Source: an uncultured Eubacteriales bacterium
GTDB lineage: Bacteria > Bacillota_A > Clostridia > Oscillospirales > Oscillospiraceae
Reading direction: 5' to 3'
DNA length: 5,891 nucleotides
Assembly (NCBI GenBank): GCA_949739085.1
Contig: CATIYU010000033.1
Location: 1 to 5,891 of the forward strand
Below, piece after piece: positions 1 to 5,891 of this stretch; the stretch's first letter is position 1, and each line of letters opens with the position of its first letter. The notes beneath the pieces were generated by a model. It ran no database searches. It was not told the DNA's origin and worked only from the letters and a program-made list of their open reading frames with translations. The translations under genes were made by a program, and so were the position numbers.

Positions 1-2813
1 ACGAAAAGAGCGGGGCCCGGCTGGTGTGGCTGGAGCGGCAGGAGGAGAACAAGACCTTCTGCATCGCCTTCCGCACCCTCCCCAGCAACGACACCGGCGT
101 ATTCCACATTCTGGAGCACTCCGTGCTCTGCGGGTCGGACCGCTACCCGGTGAAGGAGCCCTTTGTGGAGCTGATGAAGAGTTCTATGAAGACCTTCCTC
201 AACGCCATGACCTACCCGGACAAGACCGTATACCCCGTCTCCAGCCGGAACCACAAGGACTTCCTGAACCTGCTGCGGGTGTACATGGACGCGGTGCTCC
301 ACCCCCTCATCTACTCCAAGCCGGAGATCTTCCGCCAGGAGGGCTGGCACTACGAGATGCCGGAGGATGGCAATCCCTCCTATAAGGGCGTGGTGTTCAA
401 CGAGATGAAGGGAGCCTACTCCACGCCGGACACGCTTATGTGGCGTCAGACGCTGCGTATGCTGTTCCCGGACACCAGCTACCGGTTCGACTCCGGCGGC
501 GACCCCAAACATATCCCGGAGCTGACCTACGAGCAGTTTGTGGAGACCCACCGGCGGCTCTACCACCCCTCCAACGCCTACATCCTGCTGGACGGACAGA
601 TGGATATCGAGGAAGTGCTCTCCATTCTGGACGGCGAGTACCTCTCCGCCTACTCCCGCCAGGCGGGCCAGCCGGAGTTCGCCGCGCAGAAGCCGGTCCA
701 GAGCGCCCCGGTCCGCGTCTCCTACGAGGTGTCCCCCAACGAGCCCCTGGAGAACAGGGCCCGGCTGGTCTGGGGATACGTGCTGGGGGACTACACCGGC
801 TGGGAGGACATGGTGGCCATCCAGGCCCTGGCGGACGCCCTCTGCGGCAGCAACCACGCCCCCCTGAAGGAGAAGCTGCTCTCCAGCGGCTTGGCCCAGG
901 ATCTCCAGCTTAACGCGGACGACAGCATCCTCCAGCCCCTGGTTGCGCTGGAGGCGGTGAATCTGGACGAGAGCCGGGCCGGGGAGGTGGAGGCCCTTCT
1001 CCGCCAGGAGCTGGAGCGGCTGGTCCGGGAGGGCCTGGACCACCGGCAGCTGGCGGCCGCCCTGGCCAACCTGGAGTTCAAAATGCGGGAGCGGGACTAC
1101 GGCGGAATGCCCCAGGGCCTGGGCCTGGTCCTGAACATGCTGGAGAGCTGGCTCTACGGCGGCCATCCGGCGGCCCGGCTGGAGGTGGGGGAGCTGTTCG
1201 CCTCCCTGAACCGGAAGCTGGAGGAGGGCTATTTCGAGGCGCTGCTGGAGCGGGCGCTGCTGAAAAACAACCACAGCTGCCAGGTGATGATGGTCCCCTC
1301 TCCCACCCTGGGGGAGGAGAACCGCCAGGCGGAGGCCGCCCGGCTGAAAGCCGCCGCGGAGAGCTGGAGCGGGGAGGACCGGGCCCGGCTGGTCCGGGAG
1401 CAGGCGGCGCTGGACGCCTGGCAGGCTTCCACCGACACGCCGGAGGCCCTGTCCTCCATCCCCGCCCTGCGCCTGGAGGACATCCCCGCCGCCCCCGAGG
1501 ACATCCCCATGGAGGTCTCCGCCATCGGGGACGTGCCCCTGCTGCGCCACAGCATCCCCACCGGCGGCGTGGGCTACGTGAACCTGTATTTCGATATCAC
1601 CGACCTCACGGCGGAACAGCTCCCCCGCGCGTCCCTCCTCTGCGCCCTGCTGGGAGAGCTGGACACGGCGCGGCACACCGGCCTGGAGCTGCAAACGCTC
1701 CGCCGCCTGCGCCTGGGAGACCTGCGCTTCACCATAGATGCCTTTGGCAGGGAGAACGCGCCGGAGGACTGCCGGACCTATCTCCACGTCTCCTTCAGCG
1801 CCCTGGAAGCCAAGCTGGAAAGCGCGGCGGCGCTGGTGGCGGAGATCATCACCGGCTCCCGGTTTGACGGCAGCCGGAGGGTCCGGGAGCTGCTGCGTCA
1901 GATGGCCACGCAGATGGAAGAGGGCGTGGCGTACGCGGGCAACCAGTTCGCCGCGGTGCGGGTGTCCGCCGGATGCTCCGTCCAGGGGGCGGTGCAGGAG
2001 CACGTCAGGGGCATCACCTTCGTCCGGTGGCTCAAGGCGCAGGAGAAGGCGTTTGAGAGCCGCTCCGCCGCCCTCCAGGAGGACCTGGCGGCGCTGGCCC
2101 AGAGGATTTTCACCGCCGGACGGCTCACCGCCAGCGTCACCGGCGCGGAGGAGAAGTGCGCCGCCGCCCTGGAGCGGGCGCTGCTGCCGGAACTGGCTCC
2201 CGGCCAGCGCGGACAGCTGCCCTGCGGCGTCCGGCCCTGGGGCCTGCGGCGGGAGGGCGTGATTATCCCCGCCGGGGTGTCCTTCGCCGCTATGGGCGGA
2301 AGCCTGCTGGCCTGCGGCCAGCCCTACAGCGGGACCGTGCAGGTGGCGGGCCGGACCATCAGCCTGGAGTACCTCTGGAACGCCATCCGGGTCCAGGGCG
2401 GCGCGTATGGCGCGGGCCTGCTCCTCAACGACGCCGGAGGGGTCTGCTTCTACTCCTACCGCGACCCCAGCGCGGCCCGGTCCCTGAGCCGCTACCGGGA
2501 GGCGGGCGCGTTCCTGCGGGCGTTCTGCGCCGGGAACCCGGACCTGACCGGCATCATCACCGGCGCTGTGGCGGAGTCCGACCCGCTGCTGCCGCCCAGC
2601 CGGAAGGGCCAGCGGGCCGACGGCTGGTACTTCAAGGGCCTGGACTACGCCGCCCGCCGCCGCCGCAGGGAGGAGCTGCTCTCCGCCGCGCCGGGCCAGC
2701 TGGCAGCTCTGGCGGAGAGCGTGGAGAAGCTGGCGGAAAAGAGCGGCGTTTGCGTAATCGGGTCCCGGCAGCTGGTGGAGGACTGCGGGCTGGACGAGAC
2801 CTTCGTACTGTAA
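1..2813 (+). CDS. M16C-family zinc metallopeptidase, presequence protease (PreP/Cym1)-like; 5'-truncated by the window edge
   Basis: A large clamshell zinc peptidase that degrades short unstructured peptides in the M16C (PreP) family; the bacterial substrate is not known and the protein is probably cytoplasmic. The first complete codon is at 3, and reading from there gives EKSGARLVWLER, which continues family similarity upstream of the first possible start (GTG at 24). The real start is therefore left of the window. About 936 codons are visible against a usual 970 or so, so roughly 35-45 residues are missing. Numbering from the GTG at 24, the inverted zinc motif HILEH is at residues 28-32 (bases 105-119), with H28 and H32 as zinc ligands and E31 as the general base. 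The third ligand is probably E127 in VFNEMKG, 95 residues on, close to the 96 in Arabidopsis PreP. The linker domain (M16C_assoc) covers about 455-700. Near the C-terminus, R789 and Y795 in RVQGGAYG match the PreP substrate-anchoring Arg/Tyr pair, followed by FYSYRDP. No frameshift is seen. The stop at 2811 lies 12 bases before the next gene, suggesting an operon. Confidence 0.93.
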   Translation, partial: EKSGARLVWLERQEENKTFCIAFRTLPSNDTGVFHILEHSVLCGSDRYPVKEPFVELMKSSMKTFLNAMTYPDKTVYPVSSRNHKDFLNLLRVYMDAVLHPLIYSKPEIFRQEGWHYEMPEDGNPSYKGVVFNEMKGAYSTPDTLMWRQTLRMLFPDTSYRFDSGGDPKHIPELTYEQFVETHRRLYHPSNAYILLDGQMDIEEVLSILDGEYLSAYSRQAGQPEFAAQKPVQSAPVRVSYEVSPNEPLENRARLVWGYVLGDYTGWEDMVAIQALADALCGSNHAPLKEKLLSSGLAQDLQLNADDSILQPLVALEAVNLDESRAGEVEALLRQELERLVREGLDHRQLAAALANLEFKMRERDYGGMPQGLGLVLNMLESWLYGGHPAARLEVGELFASLNRKLEEGYFEALLERALLKNNHSCQVMMVPSPTLGEENRQAEAARLKAAAESWSGEDRARLVREQAALDAWQASTDTPEALSSIPALRLEDIPAAPEDIPMEVSAIGDVPLLRHSIPTGGVGYVNLYFDITDLTAEQLPRASLLCALLGELDTARHTGLELQTLRRLRLGDLRFTIDAFGRENAPEDCRTYLHVSFSALEAKLESAAALVAEIITGSRFDGSRRVRELLRQMATQMEEGVAYAGNQFAAVRVSAGCSVQGAVQEHVRGITFVRWLKAQEKAFESRSAALQEDLAALAQRIFTAGRLTASVTGAEEKCAAALERALLPELAPGQRGQLPCGVRPWGLRREGVIIPAGVSFAAMGGSLLACGQPYSGTVQVAGRTISLEYLWNAIRVQGGAYGAGLLLNDAGGVCFYSYRDPSAARSLSRYREAGAFLRAFCAGNPDLTGIITGAVAESDPLLPPSRKGQRADGWYFKGLDYAARRRRREELLSAAPGQLAALAESVEKLAEKSGVCVIGSRQLVEDCGLDETFVL

Positions 2814-2822
2814 GAGGAGGGG
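2814..2822 (+). promoter_or_regulatory. Ribosome binding site of the YitT-family gene
   Basis: A purine run, GAGGAGGGG, begins directly after the peptidase stop codon and lies a few bases before the ATG at 2826. It contains the full AGGAGG core and fixes that ATG as the start. The tight stop-RBS-start arrangement leaves no room for a promoter, so the gene is probably translated from the peptidase mRNA. Confidence 0.85.
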
Positions 2823-2825
2823 GAC

Positions 2826-3743
2826 ATGGTGAAATCGAAGCGCGCGCGTATAAAATCCCTTCTCACCACCTGCCTCTCCATTGTGCTGGGCAACGCGATT
2901 CTGGCCTTTGGGGTGGCCGCGTTCATTATCCCCCAGGACATCATCATGGGCGGCGTGACGGGAATCGGTATTGTCCTCCACCGGGTGCTGCCCCTGGACA
3001 CCGCCACCATCGTGCTGGTCCTCAACATGCTGGCCCTGGTTCTGGGCGGCGTGGTGCTGGGAAAGGATTTCTTTGTCAAAACGGTGGCCAGCTCCCTGCT
3101 GTACCCCATTTTCCTAGGGATTTTCCAGCGGGTTCCGGGGATTGACGCCCTGACGGACAACATCATGCTGGGGGCCCTCTTCGGCGGCGGCCTGGTGGGC
3201 ATCTCCCTGGGCGTCGTGATGCGGGTGGGCTCCTCCACCGGCGGCACGGACGTGGTGAACCTGGTGCTTCACAAGTGGCTGCACCTGCCGGTATCCATGA
3301 TGGTGTATGTGACGGACATCGTGATTCTGGGCGGCCAGGCCCTCTCCGCCCAGCCGGAGCAGATTCTCTACGGCATTATCCTCCTGGTCATTGAGACCAT
3401 CATCATCGACAAGGTGATGCTGCTGGGCCAGTCCCAGATTCAAATTTTCGCCATCTCCGGCCAGTACAACGCCATCCGGGAGCGGATTCTCCAGGAGTTA
3501 CAGGCCGGGGTGACCATGATGTGCATTGAGACGGGCCTGACCAACCGGGAGCAGCGGGGGGTGCTGTGCGTGATTCCCCCCCGGAAGCTCTTCGCGGCCA
3601 AGGAGCTGATTCTCTCGGTGGACCCCAACGCGTTTTTAATCATCACCCAAATCAAGGAGGTGCGGGGCCAGGGCTTCACCTCGGAGAGAACGCCGGGCGG
3701 CTTGCAGCAGGAGTCCTTGCAGCAGGAGACCTCCGGCAGCTAG
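2826..3743 (+). CDS. YitT family membrane protein (YitT membrane domain + DUF2179)
   Basis: A 305-residue integral membrane protein of the YitT family, which is widespread and multi-copy in Firmicutes. Its biochemical role is not established, and no function should be read from the name. A basic N-terminus (KSKRARIK) is followed by six or seven hydrophobic segments at about 14-34, 40-56, 60-79, 84-101, 112-131, 155-172 and 179-195. Family signatures are GGVTG at 42-46 after a PQD turn, and GSSTGGTD at 135-142. The soluble C-terminal DUF2179 domain spans about 215-285 and ends in the usual pattern, DPNAFLIIT then EVRGQGF (266-284). Length is slightly above the usual 280-290 residues because of a 15-20 residue tail containing the repeat LQQES-LQQET. 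Both domains are complete. The start is fixed by a strong RBS overlapping the end of the preceding gene. It is probably co-transcribed with the peptidase; no functional link is evident. The gene family has several paralogues per genome, so no symbol is assigned. Confidence 0.93.
   Translation: MVKSKRARIKSLLTTCLSIVLGNAILAFGVAAFIIPQDIIMGGVTGIGIVLHRVLPLDTATIVLVLNMLALVLGGVVLGKDFFVKTVASSLLYPIFLGIFQRVPGIDALTDNIMLGALFGGGLVGISLGVVMRVGSSTGGTDVVNLVLHKWLHLPVSMMVYVTDIVILGGQALSAQPEQILYGIILLVIETIIIDKVMLLGQSQIQIFAISGQYNAIRERILQELQAGVTMMCIETGLTNREQRGVLCVIPPRKLFAAKELILSVDPNAFLIITQIKEVRGQGFTSERTPGGLQQESLQQETSGS
3701..3728 (+). repeat. Tandem 15-base repeat in the 3' end of the YitT-family gene
   Basis: The 13-base word CTTGCAGCAGGAG occurs at 3701-3713 and again at 3716-3728, a 15-base period that stays in frame and encodes LQQES then LQQET. 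It lies beyond the DUF2179 domain in a tail likely to be disordered, so copy number could vary between strains without affecting the folded protein. Confidence 0.7.
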
Positions 3744-3772
3744 TCCCTGGACTTTGGGGGGCGGCCCCAGCC

Positions 3773-3836
3773 GCGCCCATGAACAGATCTGCCATGCCGG
3801 GAACCCGGTGTGGCAGATTCTTTGCGCCCATGGACA
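3773..3836. repeat. Imperfect 13-base direct repeats flanking a palindrome
   Basis: GCGCCCATGAACA at 3773-3785 and GCGCCCATGGACA at 3824-3836 match at 12 of 13 positions. They sit immediately on either side of the inverted repeat at 3786-3819, with 38 bases between the copies. The arrangement (duplicated flank, palindromic core) resembles a small inserted palindromic element with a target duplication, but the core is not recognised as a known element. It could equally be chance in GC-rich DNA. Confidence 0.45.
3786..3823 (+). terminator. Probable intrinsic terminator of the peptidase-YitT unit
   Basis: The arms 3786-3800 and 3805-3819 pair over 15 positions around a GAAC loop. Twelve pairs are Watson-Crick and three are G-U (3796/3809, 3795/3810, 3786/3819), so pairing is better as RNA than as DNA, and only for the + strand transcript. 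The stem starts 42 bases after the YitT stop and is followed by TTCTTTG, a weak U-rich tail. Position and strand bias fit transcription termination; the short tail lowers confidence. It could instead be an mRNA 3' stability hairpin or the core of a palindromic repeat. Confidence 0.5.
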
Positions 3837-3921
3837 TAGGGTCTCTCCCCGGAGGGGATATCCCAAGTGGTAGAATGCTCCATTTCTCTTAGAGTATCAA
3901 TGGTTTCCGCACTTGACCCCC

Positions 3922-4025
3922 CTGGTCCGGAGCGCGGGGAGCTCCCCAGAGCGCGGTCCGCTCTGGTCCACCCCGGTACAGTGCGCAAACCCTTGCGCCC
4001 CAAGGGCTCGCGGCGCATTGGACCA
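3922..4025. repeat. Cluster of overlapping inverted repeats (possible structured RNA or operator region)
   Basis: Visible pairings are: a perfect 12-base palindrome GGGGAGCTCCCC (3936-3947); CCAGAGCG / CGCTCTGG (3946-3953 with 3959-3966, 5-base loop); GCGCAA / TTGCGC (3983-3988 with 3993-3998, 4-base loop); CCCTTG / CAAGGG (3990-3995 with 4001-4006, 5-base loop); and a longer-range TGGTCCA / TGGACCA (3964-3970 with 4019-4025) enclosing TGCGC / GCGCA (3982-3986 with 4013-4017). Several share bases and cannot form together. GAGCGCGG is directly repeated at 3930-3937 and 3949-3956. The pairings are seen directly; their function is unknown. Confidence 0.45.
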
Positions 4026-4055
4026 CTTTCCGCCTCTCCGGCGGGCACGTTAGAC

Positions 4056-4083
4056 TTGCTTTTCCCGCTGGGGATGGTATACT
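4056..4083 (+). promoter_or_regulatory. Predicted sigma-A-type promoter of the xanthine dehydrogenase gene
   Basis: TATACT at 4078-4083 is a near-consensus -10 element. It is preceded by TGG (4075-4077), giving the extended -10 TGn motif. A weak -35, TTGCTT, lies at 4056-4061 with a 16-base spacer. Initiation would be expected near 4090, leaving an untranslated leader of about 30 bases. This makes the hydroxylase the first gene of its own transcription unit. Only the -10 is strong, so the call rests mainly on it. Confidence 0.6.
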
Positions 4084-4100
4084 GATGCTACCAACTGATG

Positions 4101-4108
4101 AAGGAGGG
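4101..4108 (+). promoter_or_regulatory. Ribosome binding site that decides the xanthine dehydrogenase start
   Basis: AAGGAGGG is a near-perfect Shine-Dalgarno sequence, its last base 10 bases before the ATG at 4119. An in-frame ATG at 4098 would put this element inside the coding sequence and has no comparable site before it. An in-frame TGA at 4083 closes the frame further upstream. The start at 4119 is therefore preferred. Confidence 0.85.
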
Positions 4109-4118
4109 AGCGTCTGAC

Positions 4119-5891
4119 ATGGCCGCTTTTTTTGTAAACGGACAGCTCGTAACGCCCGCGAAAAACCAGAAGCTGCTGGAGTTCCTCCGGGAGGGGCTCC
4201 GCCTCACCGGCGCGAAGGACGGATGCAGCCAGGGGGCCTGCGGCGCGTGCACCGTCCTCATCGACGGCGAGCCCTGCAAGGCCTGCGTGCCGGACACGGA
4301 CTCCCTGGCGGGGCGGCGGATTACCACCATCGAGGGGCTCTCCCCCTGGGAGCGGCAGGTCTACGCCTACGCCTACGCCCAGGCCGGGGCGGTGCAGTGC
4401 GGCTTCTGCATCCCCGGCATGGTACTGTGCAGCAAGGCCCTTCTGGACAGGAACCCGGACCCCACAGAGCCGGAAATCCGCTACGCCCTGCGCAACAACT
4501 ACTGCCGCTGTACCGGGTACGTCAAAATCATCCAGGCGGTGCGCCTGGCGGGAGAAGTCCTGCGGGCGGGGGCCCTTCCGGCGGACGGGGCGGAGAACTG
4601 GCACACCGGCTCCCGGGTCCGGCGGCTGGACGCGGCGGAGAAGGTCCTGGGCACAGGAAAATATCCGGACGACTATTTCCCGGACGGTATGCTCCACGGC
4701 TCGGCCCTCCGGAGCAAGTACCCCCGGGCCCGGGTGCTCTCCATCGACGTCTCGGCGGCCCGGGCCCTCCCCGGGGTGGCCGCCGTGCTGACGGCGGCGG
4801 ACATCCCCGGCCAGAACCGGATTGGCCACATCCAGCACGACCAGTACACCCTCATCCCCCCAGGGGGCCTCACCCACTACCTGGGGGACGCGGTGGCCCT
4901 GGTGGCGGCGGAGGACCGGGAGACGCTGGAGCGGGCCAAGAAGCTCATTCAGGTGGAGTACGAGGTCCTGCCCGCCGTCCACAATATCCAGGAGGCCGGG
5001 GCGGAGGGCGCTCCCAGGGTCTTCGACGGGGCGGCGGACAACGTCTGCGCCCGCAGGCGCGTCAGCCGGGGCAACGCGGAGGAGGCCATCCGCCGGTCCA
5101 GGCATGTGCTCAGCCGCCGCTTCGAGACCCCCTGGACGGAGCACGCCTTTTTGGAGCCGGAGTGCGCCGTGGCCTTCATCGACGGGGATGGGGACGTGTT
5201 TCTCTACACCACCGACCAGTCCGCCCACCAGACCCTCCGCGAGTGCCAAATGGTGCTGGGTACGGACCGGGTGAAGGTCCAGAACGCCCTGGTGGGCGGC
5301 GGCTTCGGCGGCAAGGAGGACATGACCGTCCAGCACCACGCGGCCCTGCTGGCGTATGCCACCCGGCGGCCGGTGAAGGTGAAGCTCTCCCGGGCGGAGA
5401 GCCTGCTGGTCCACCCCAAGCGGCACCATTTTGAGATGGACTTCACCATGGGCTGCGACGAAAACGGCGTGATTCAGGGGGTGAAGGCCCGGATATTCTC
5501 AGACACAGGGGCCTTCGCCTCTCTGGGCGGCCCGGTGCTGGAGCGGGCCTGCACCCACGCCGCCGGGCCCTATCAGTACCAGAATTTCGAGATTGAGGGC
5601 ACGGCCTACTACACCAACAACCCCCCCGCCGGGGCTTTCCGTGGGTTCGGGGTCACCCAGACCTGCTTTGCCACCGAGACCCTGCTGAACATGATGGCGG
5701 ACCTGGTGGGCGTATCCCCGTGGGAAATCCGGCTGCGCAACGCCATCCGGCCCGGCGGGGAGCTGCCCAACGGCCAGATCGCGGACGCCTCCACCGGCCT
5801 GGTGGAGACCCTGGAGGCGGTGAAGCCCTACTTTGACCGGGCCCGGGCCGCCGGGAAGCCGGTGGGCCTGGCCTGCGCCATGAAAAACGCC
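4119..5891 (+). CDS. xdh: Selenium-dependent xanthine dehydrogenase/purine hydroxylase-type molybdenum enzyme (fused [2Fe-2S] and molybdopterin domains); 3'-truncated by the window edge
   Basis: A molybdenum hydroxylase expected to oxidise xanthine or hypoxanthine in purine catabolism, in the cytoplasm. The 591 visible codons run open to the right edge; the family is about 850 residues. Residues 1-75 form a plant-type [2Fe-2S] domain with C36, C41, C44 and C56. Residues 76-150 form the helical second-cluster domain with C94, C97, C129 and C131 (QCGFCIPG, YCRCTGY). After a linker, the a/b hammerhead domain covers about 165-275, and the molybdopterin domain begins near 290 with GGGFGGKED at 393-401 and AFRGFG at 506-511. 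Aligned by motif with bovine XDH, Q367, E400, R476 and F510 fall on Q767, E802, R880 and F914. Pairing E with R marks purine rather than aldehyde oxidation. The one-chain 2Fe-2S/Mo fusion without an FAD domain, the AYAYAQAGAVQCGFC stretch, GVTQTCFATE and the terminal ACAMKNA resemble, from memory, the selenium-dependent XDH family. Selenium there is a labile cofactor, so no in-frame UGA is expected and none is present. The alternative is a related Mop-type aldehyde oxidoreductase or XdhD-like protein. Confidence 0.88.
   Translation, partial: MAAFFVNGQLVTPAKNQKLLEFLREGLRLTGAKDGCSQGACGACTVLIDGEPCKACVPDTDSLAGRRITTIEGLSPWERQVYAYAYAQAGAVQCGFCIPGMVLCSKALLDRNPDPTEPEIRYALRNNYCRCTGYVKIIQAVRLAGEVLRAGALPADGAENWHTGSRVRRLDAAEKVLGTGKYPDDYFPDGMLHGSALRSKYPRARVLSIDVSAARALPGVAAVLTAADIPGQNRIGHIQHDQYTLIPPGGLTHYLGDAVALVAAEDRETLERAKKLIQVEYEVLPAVHNIQEAGAEGAPRVFDGAADNVCARRRVSRGNAEEAIRRSRHVLSRRFETPWTEHAFLEPECAVAFIDGDGDVFLYTTDQSAHQTLRECQMVLGTDRVKVQNALVGGGFGGKEDMTVQHHAALLAYATRRPVKVKLSRAESLLVHPKRHHFEMDFTMGCDENGVIQGVKARIFSDTGAFASLGGPVLERACTHAAGPYQYQNFEIEGTAYYTNNPPAGAFRGFGVTQTCFATETLLNMMADLVGVSPWEIRLRNAIRPGGELPNGQIADASTGLVETLEAVKPYFDRARAAGKPVGLACAMKNA

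Larger units (their letters stand above)
3744..4055. other. Structured intergenic region with no supported gene
   Basis: The stretch between the YitT stop and the next gene's promoter holds no open frame with recognisable protein similarity. From left to right it contains a GC-rich imperfect stem (GGGCGGC / GCCGCGCCC, 3759-3778), the terminator-like hairpin, a short CCCC-GGA-GGGG hairpin and GGGATATCCC palindrome (3847-3864), a more AT-rich section at about 3865-3915, and a block of overlapping inverted repeats at 3922-4025. No tRNA, known riboswitch consensus or transposase remnant is recognised. Confidence 0.6.

Noticed and set aside
24..26. GTG at 24 as the true start of the peptidase
   Set aside because: The codons before it stay open to the window edge and read EKSGARL, which continues the expected family sequence. 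No RBS precedes the GTG.
2156..3145. 329-codon + strand frame spanning the peptidase end and the YitT start
   Set aside because: It overlaps two well-supported genes in another frame. Its product is low-complexity Arg/Gly/Pro/Ala sequence, typical of a shifted frame in GC-rich DNA.
3913..3918. TTGACC as a -35 element in the intergenic region
   Set aside because: No -10-like hexamer is found 16-18 bases downstream; that position falls in the GC-rich palindrome.
3740..4048. 102-codon - strand frame across the intergenic region
   Set aside because: No RBS or domain is recognised, and it runs through all the palindromes and the repeat-flanked hairpin. A weak TTGATA-like -35 exists on that strand, but the matching -10 is poor. 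It is treated as non-coding, though a multi-copy search would be informative.
3867..4085. 72-codon + strand frame ending next to the xanthine dehydrogenase RBS
   Set aside because: It has no RBS and no recognisable sequence, and it crosses the inverted-repeat block and the predicted promoter. A real leader peptide would be expected after the promoter.
4098..4118. Alternative in-frame start ATG at 4098 for the hydroxylase
   Set aside because: It would place the near-perfect Shine-Dalgarno AAGGAGGG inside the coding sequence and lacks its own. The ATG at 4119 also begins directly at the expected N-terminal strand of the [2Fe-2S] domain.
4050..5429. Long open frame (459 codons) on the - strand opposite the xanthine dehydrogenase gene
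   Set aside because: It mirrors a gene with very G/C-rich third positions, which removes stop codons from the opposite strand. Its translation is rich in Gly/Pro/Arg/His/Val with no recognisable domain, while the + strand frame carries clear iron-sulfur and molybdopterin motifs.

Overview
The window reads as chromosomal DNA from a high-GC member of the Firmicutes, probably a gut anaerobe of the Oscillospiraceae (Flavonifractor/Lawsonibacter-like). This is inferred from four things: strong Gram-positive-style AGGAGG ribosome binding sites, a YitT-family membrane protein, an M16C presequence-protease-like peptidase, and a one-chain xanthine dehydrogenase of the type known from purine-fermenting clostridia. 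Third codon positions are very G/C-rich in all three genes, so the antisense and shifted frames stay open for long stretches without being genes.

Layout, all genes on the + strand. (1) Positions 1-2813 hold the 3' part of an M16C zinc metallopeptidase (PreP/Cym1-like). It lacks only its extreme N-terminus, which lies left of the window. (2) Positions 2826-3743 hold a complete YitT-family membrane protein (YitT membrane domain plus a C-terminal DUF2179 domain). It starts 12 bases after the peptidase stop, behind its own strong RBS, so the two are probably co-transcribed. (3) Positions 3744-4118 are a 375-base intergenic region full of inverted repeats: a long wobble-containing hairpin flanked by imperfect 13-base direct repeats, then a GC-rich block with mutually exclusive hairpins, then a good extended -10 promoter. 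(4) From 4119 to the right edge is the 5' part (591 codons) of a molybdenum hydroxylase. It fuses a two-cluster [2Fe-2S] domain to the molybdopterin domains and is best called a selenium-dependent xanthine dehydrogenase/purine hydroxylase.

The peptidase and YitT genes look like an ordinary housekeeping pair. No functional link to the xanthine dehydrogenase is visible, and that gene starts a new transcription unit. The hydroxylase keeps the residues that mark purine-oxidising rather than aldehyde-oxidising members of its superfamily. It has no FAD domain in the visible part, so an FAD subunit and molybdenum/selenium cofactor genes would be expected to the right of the window.

I see no CRISPR array, tRNA, rRNA, transposase or phage gene, and no convincing new system. 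The least explained part is the structured intergenic region.
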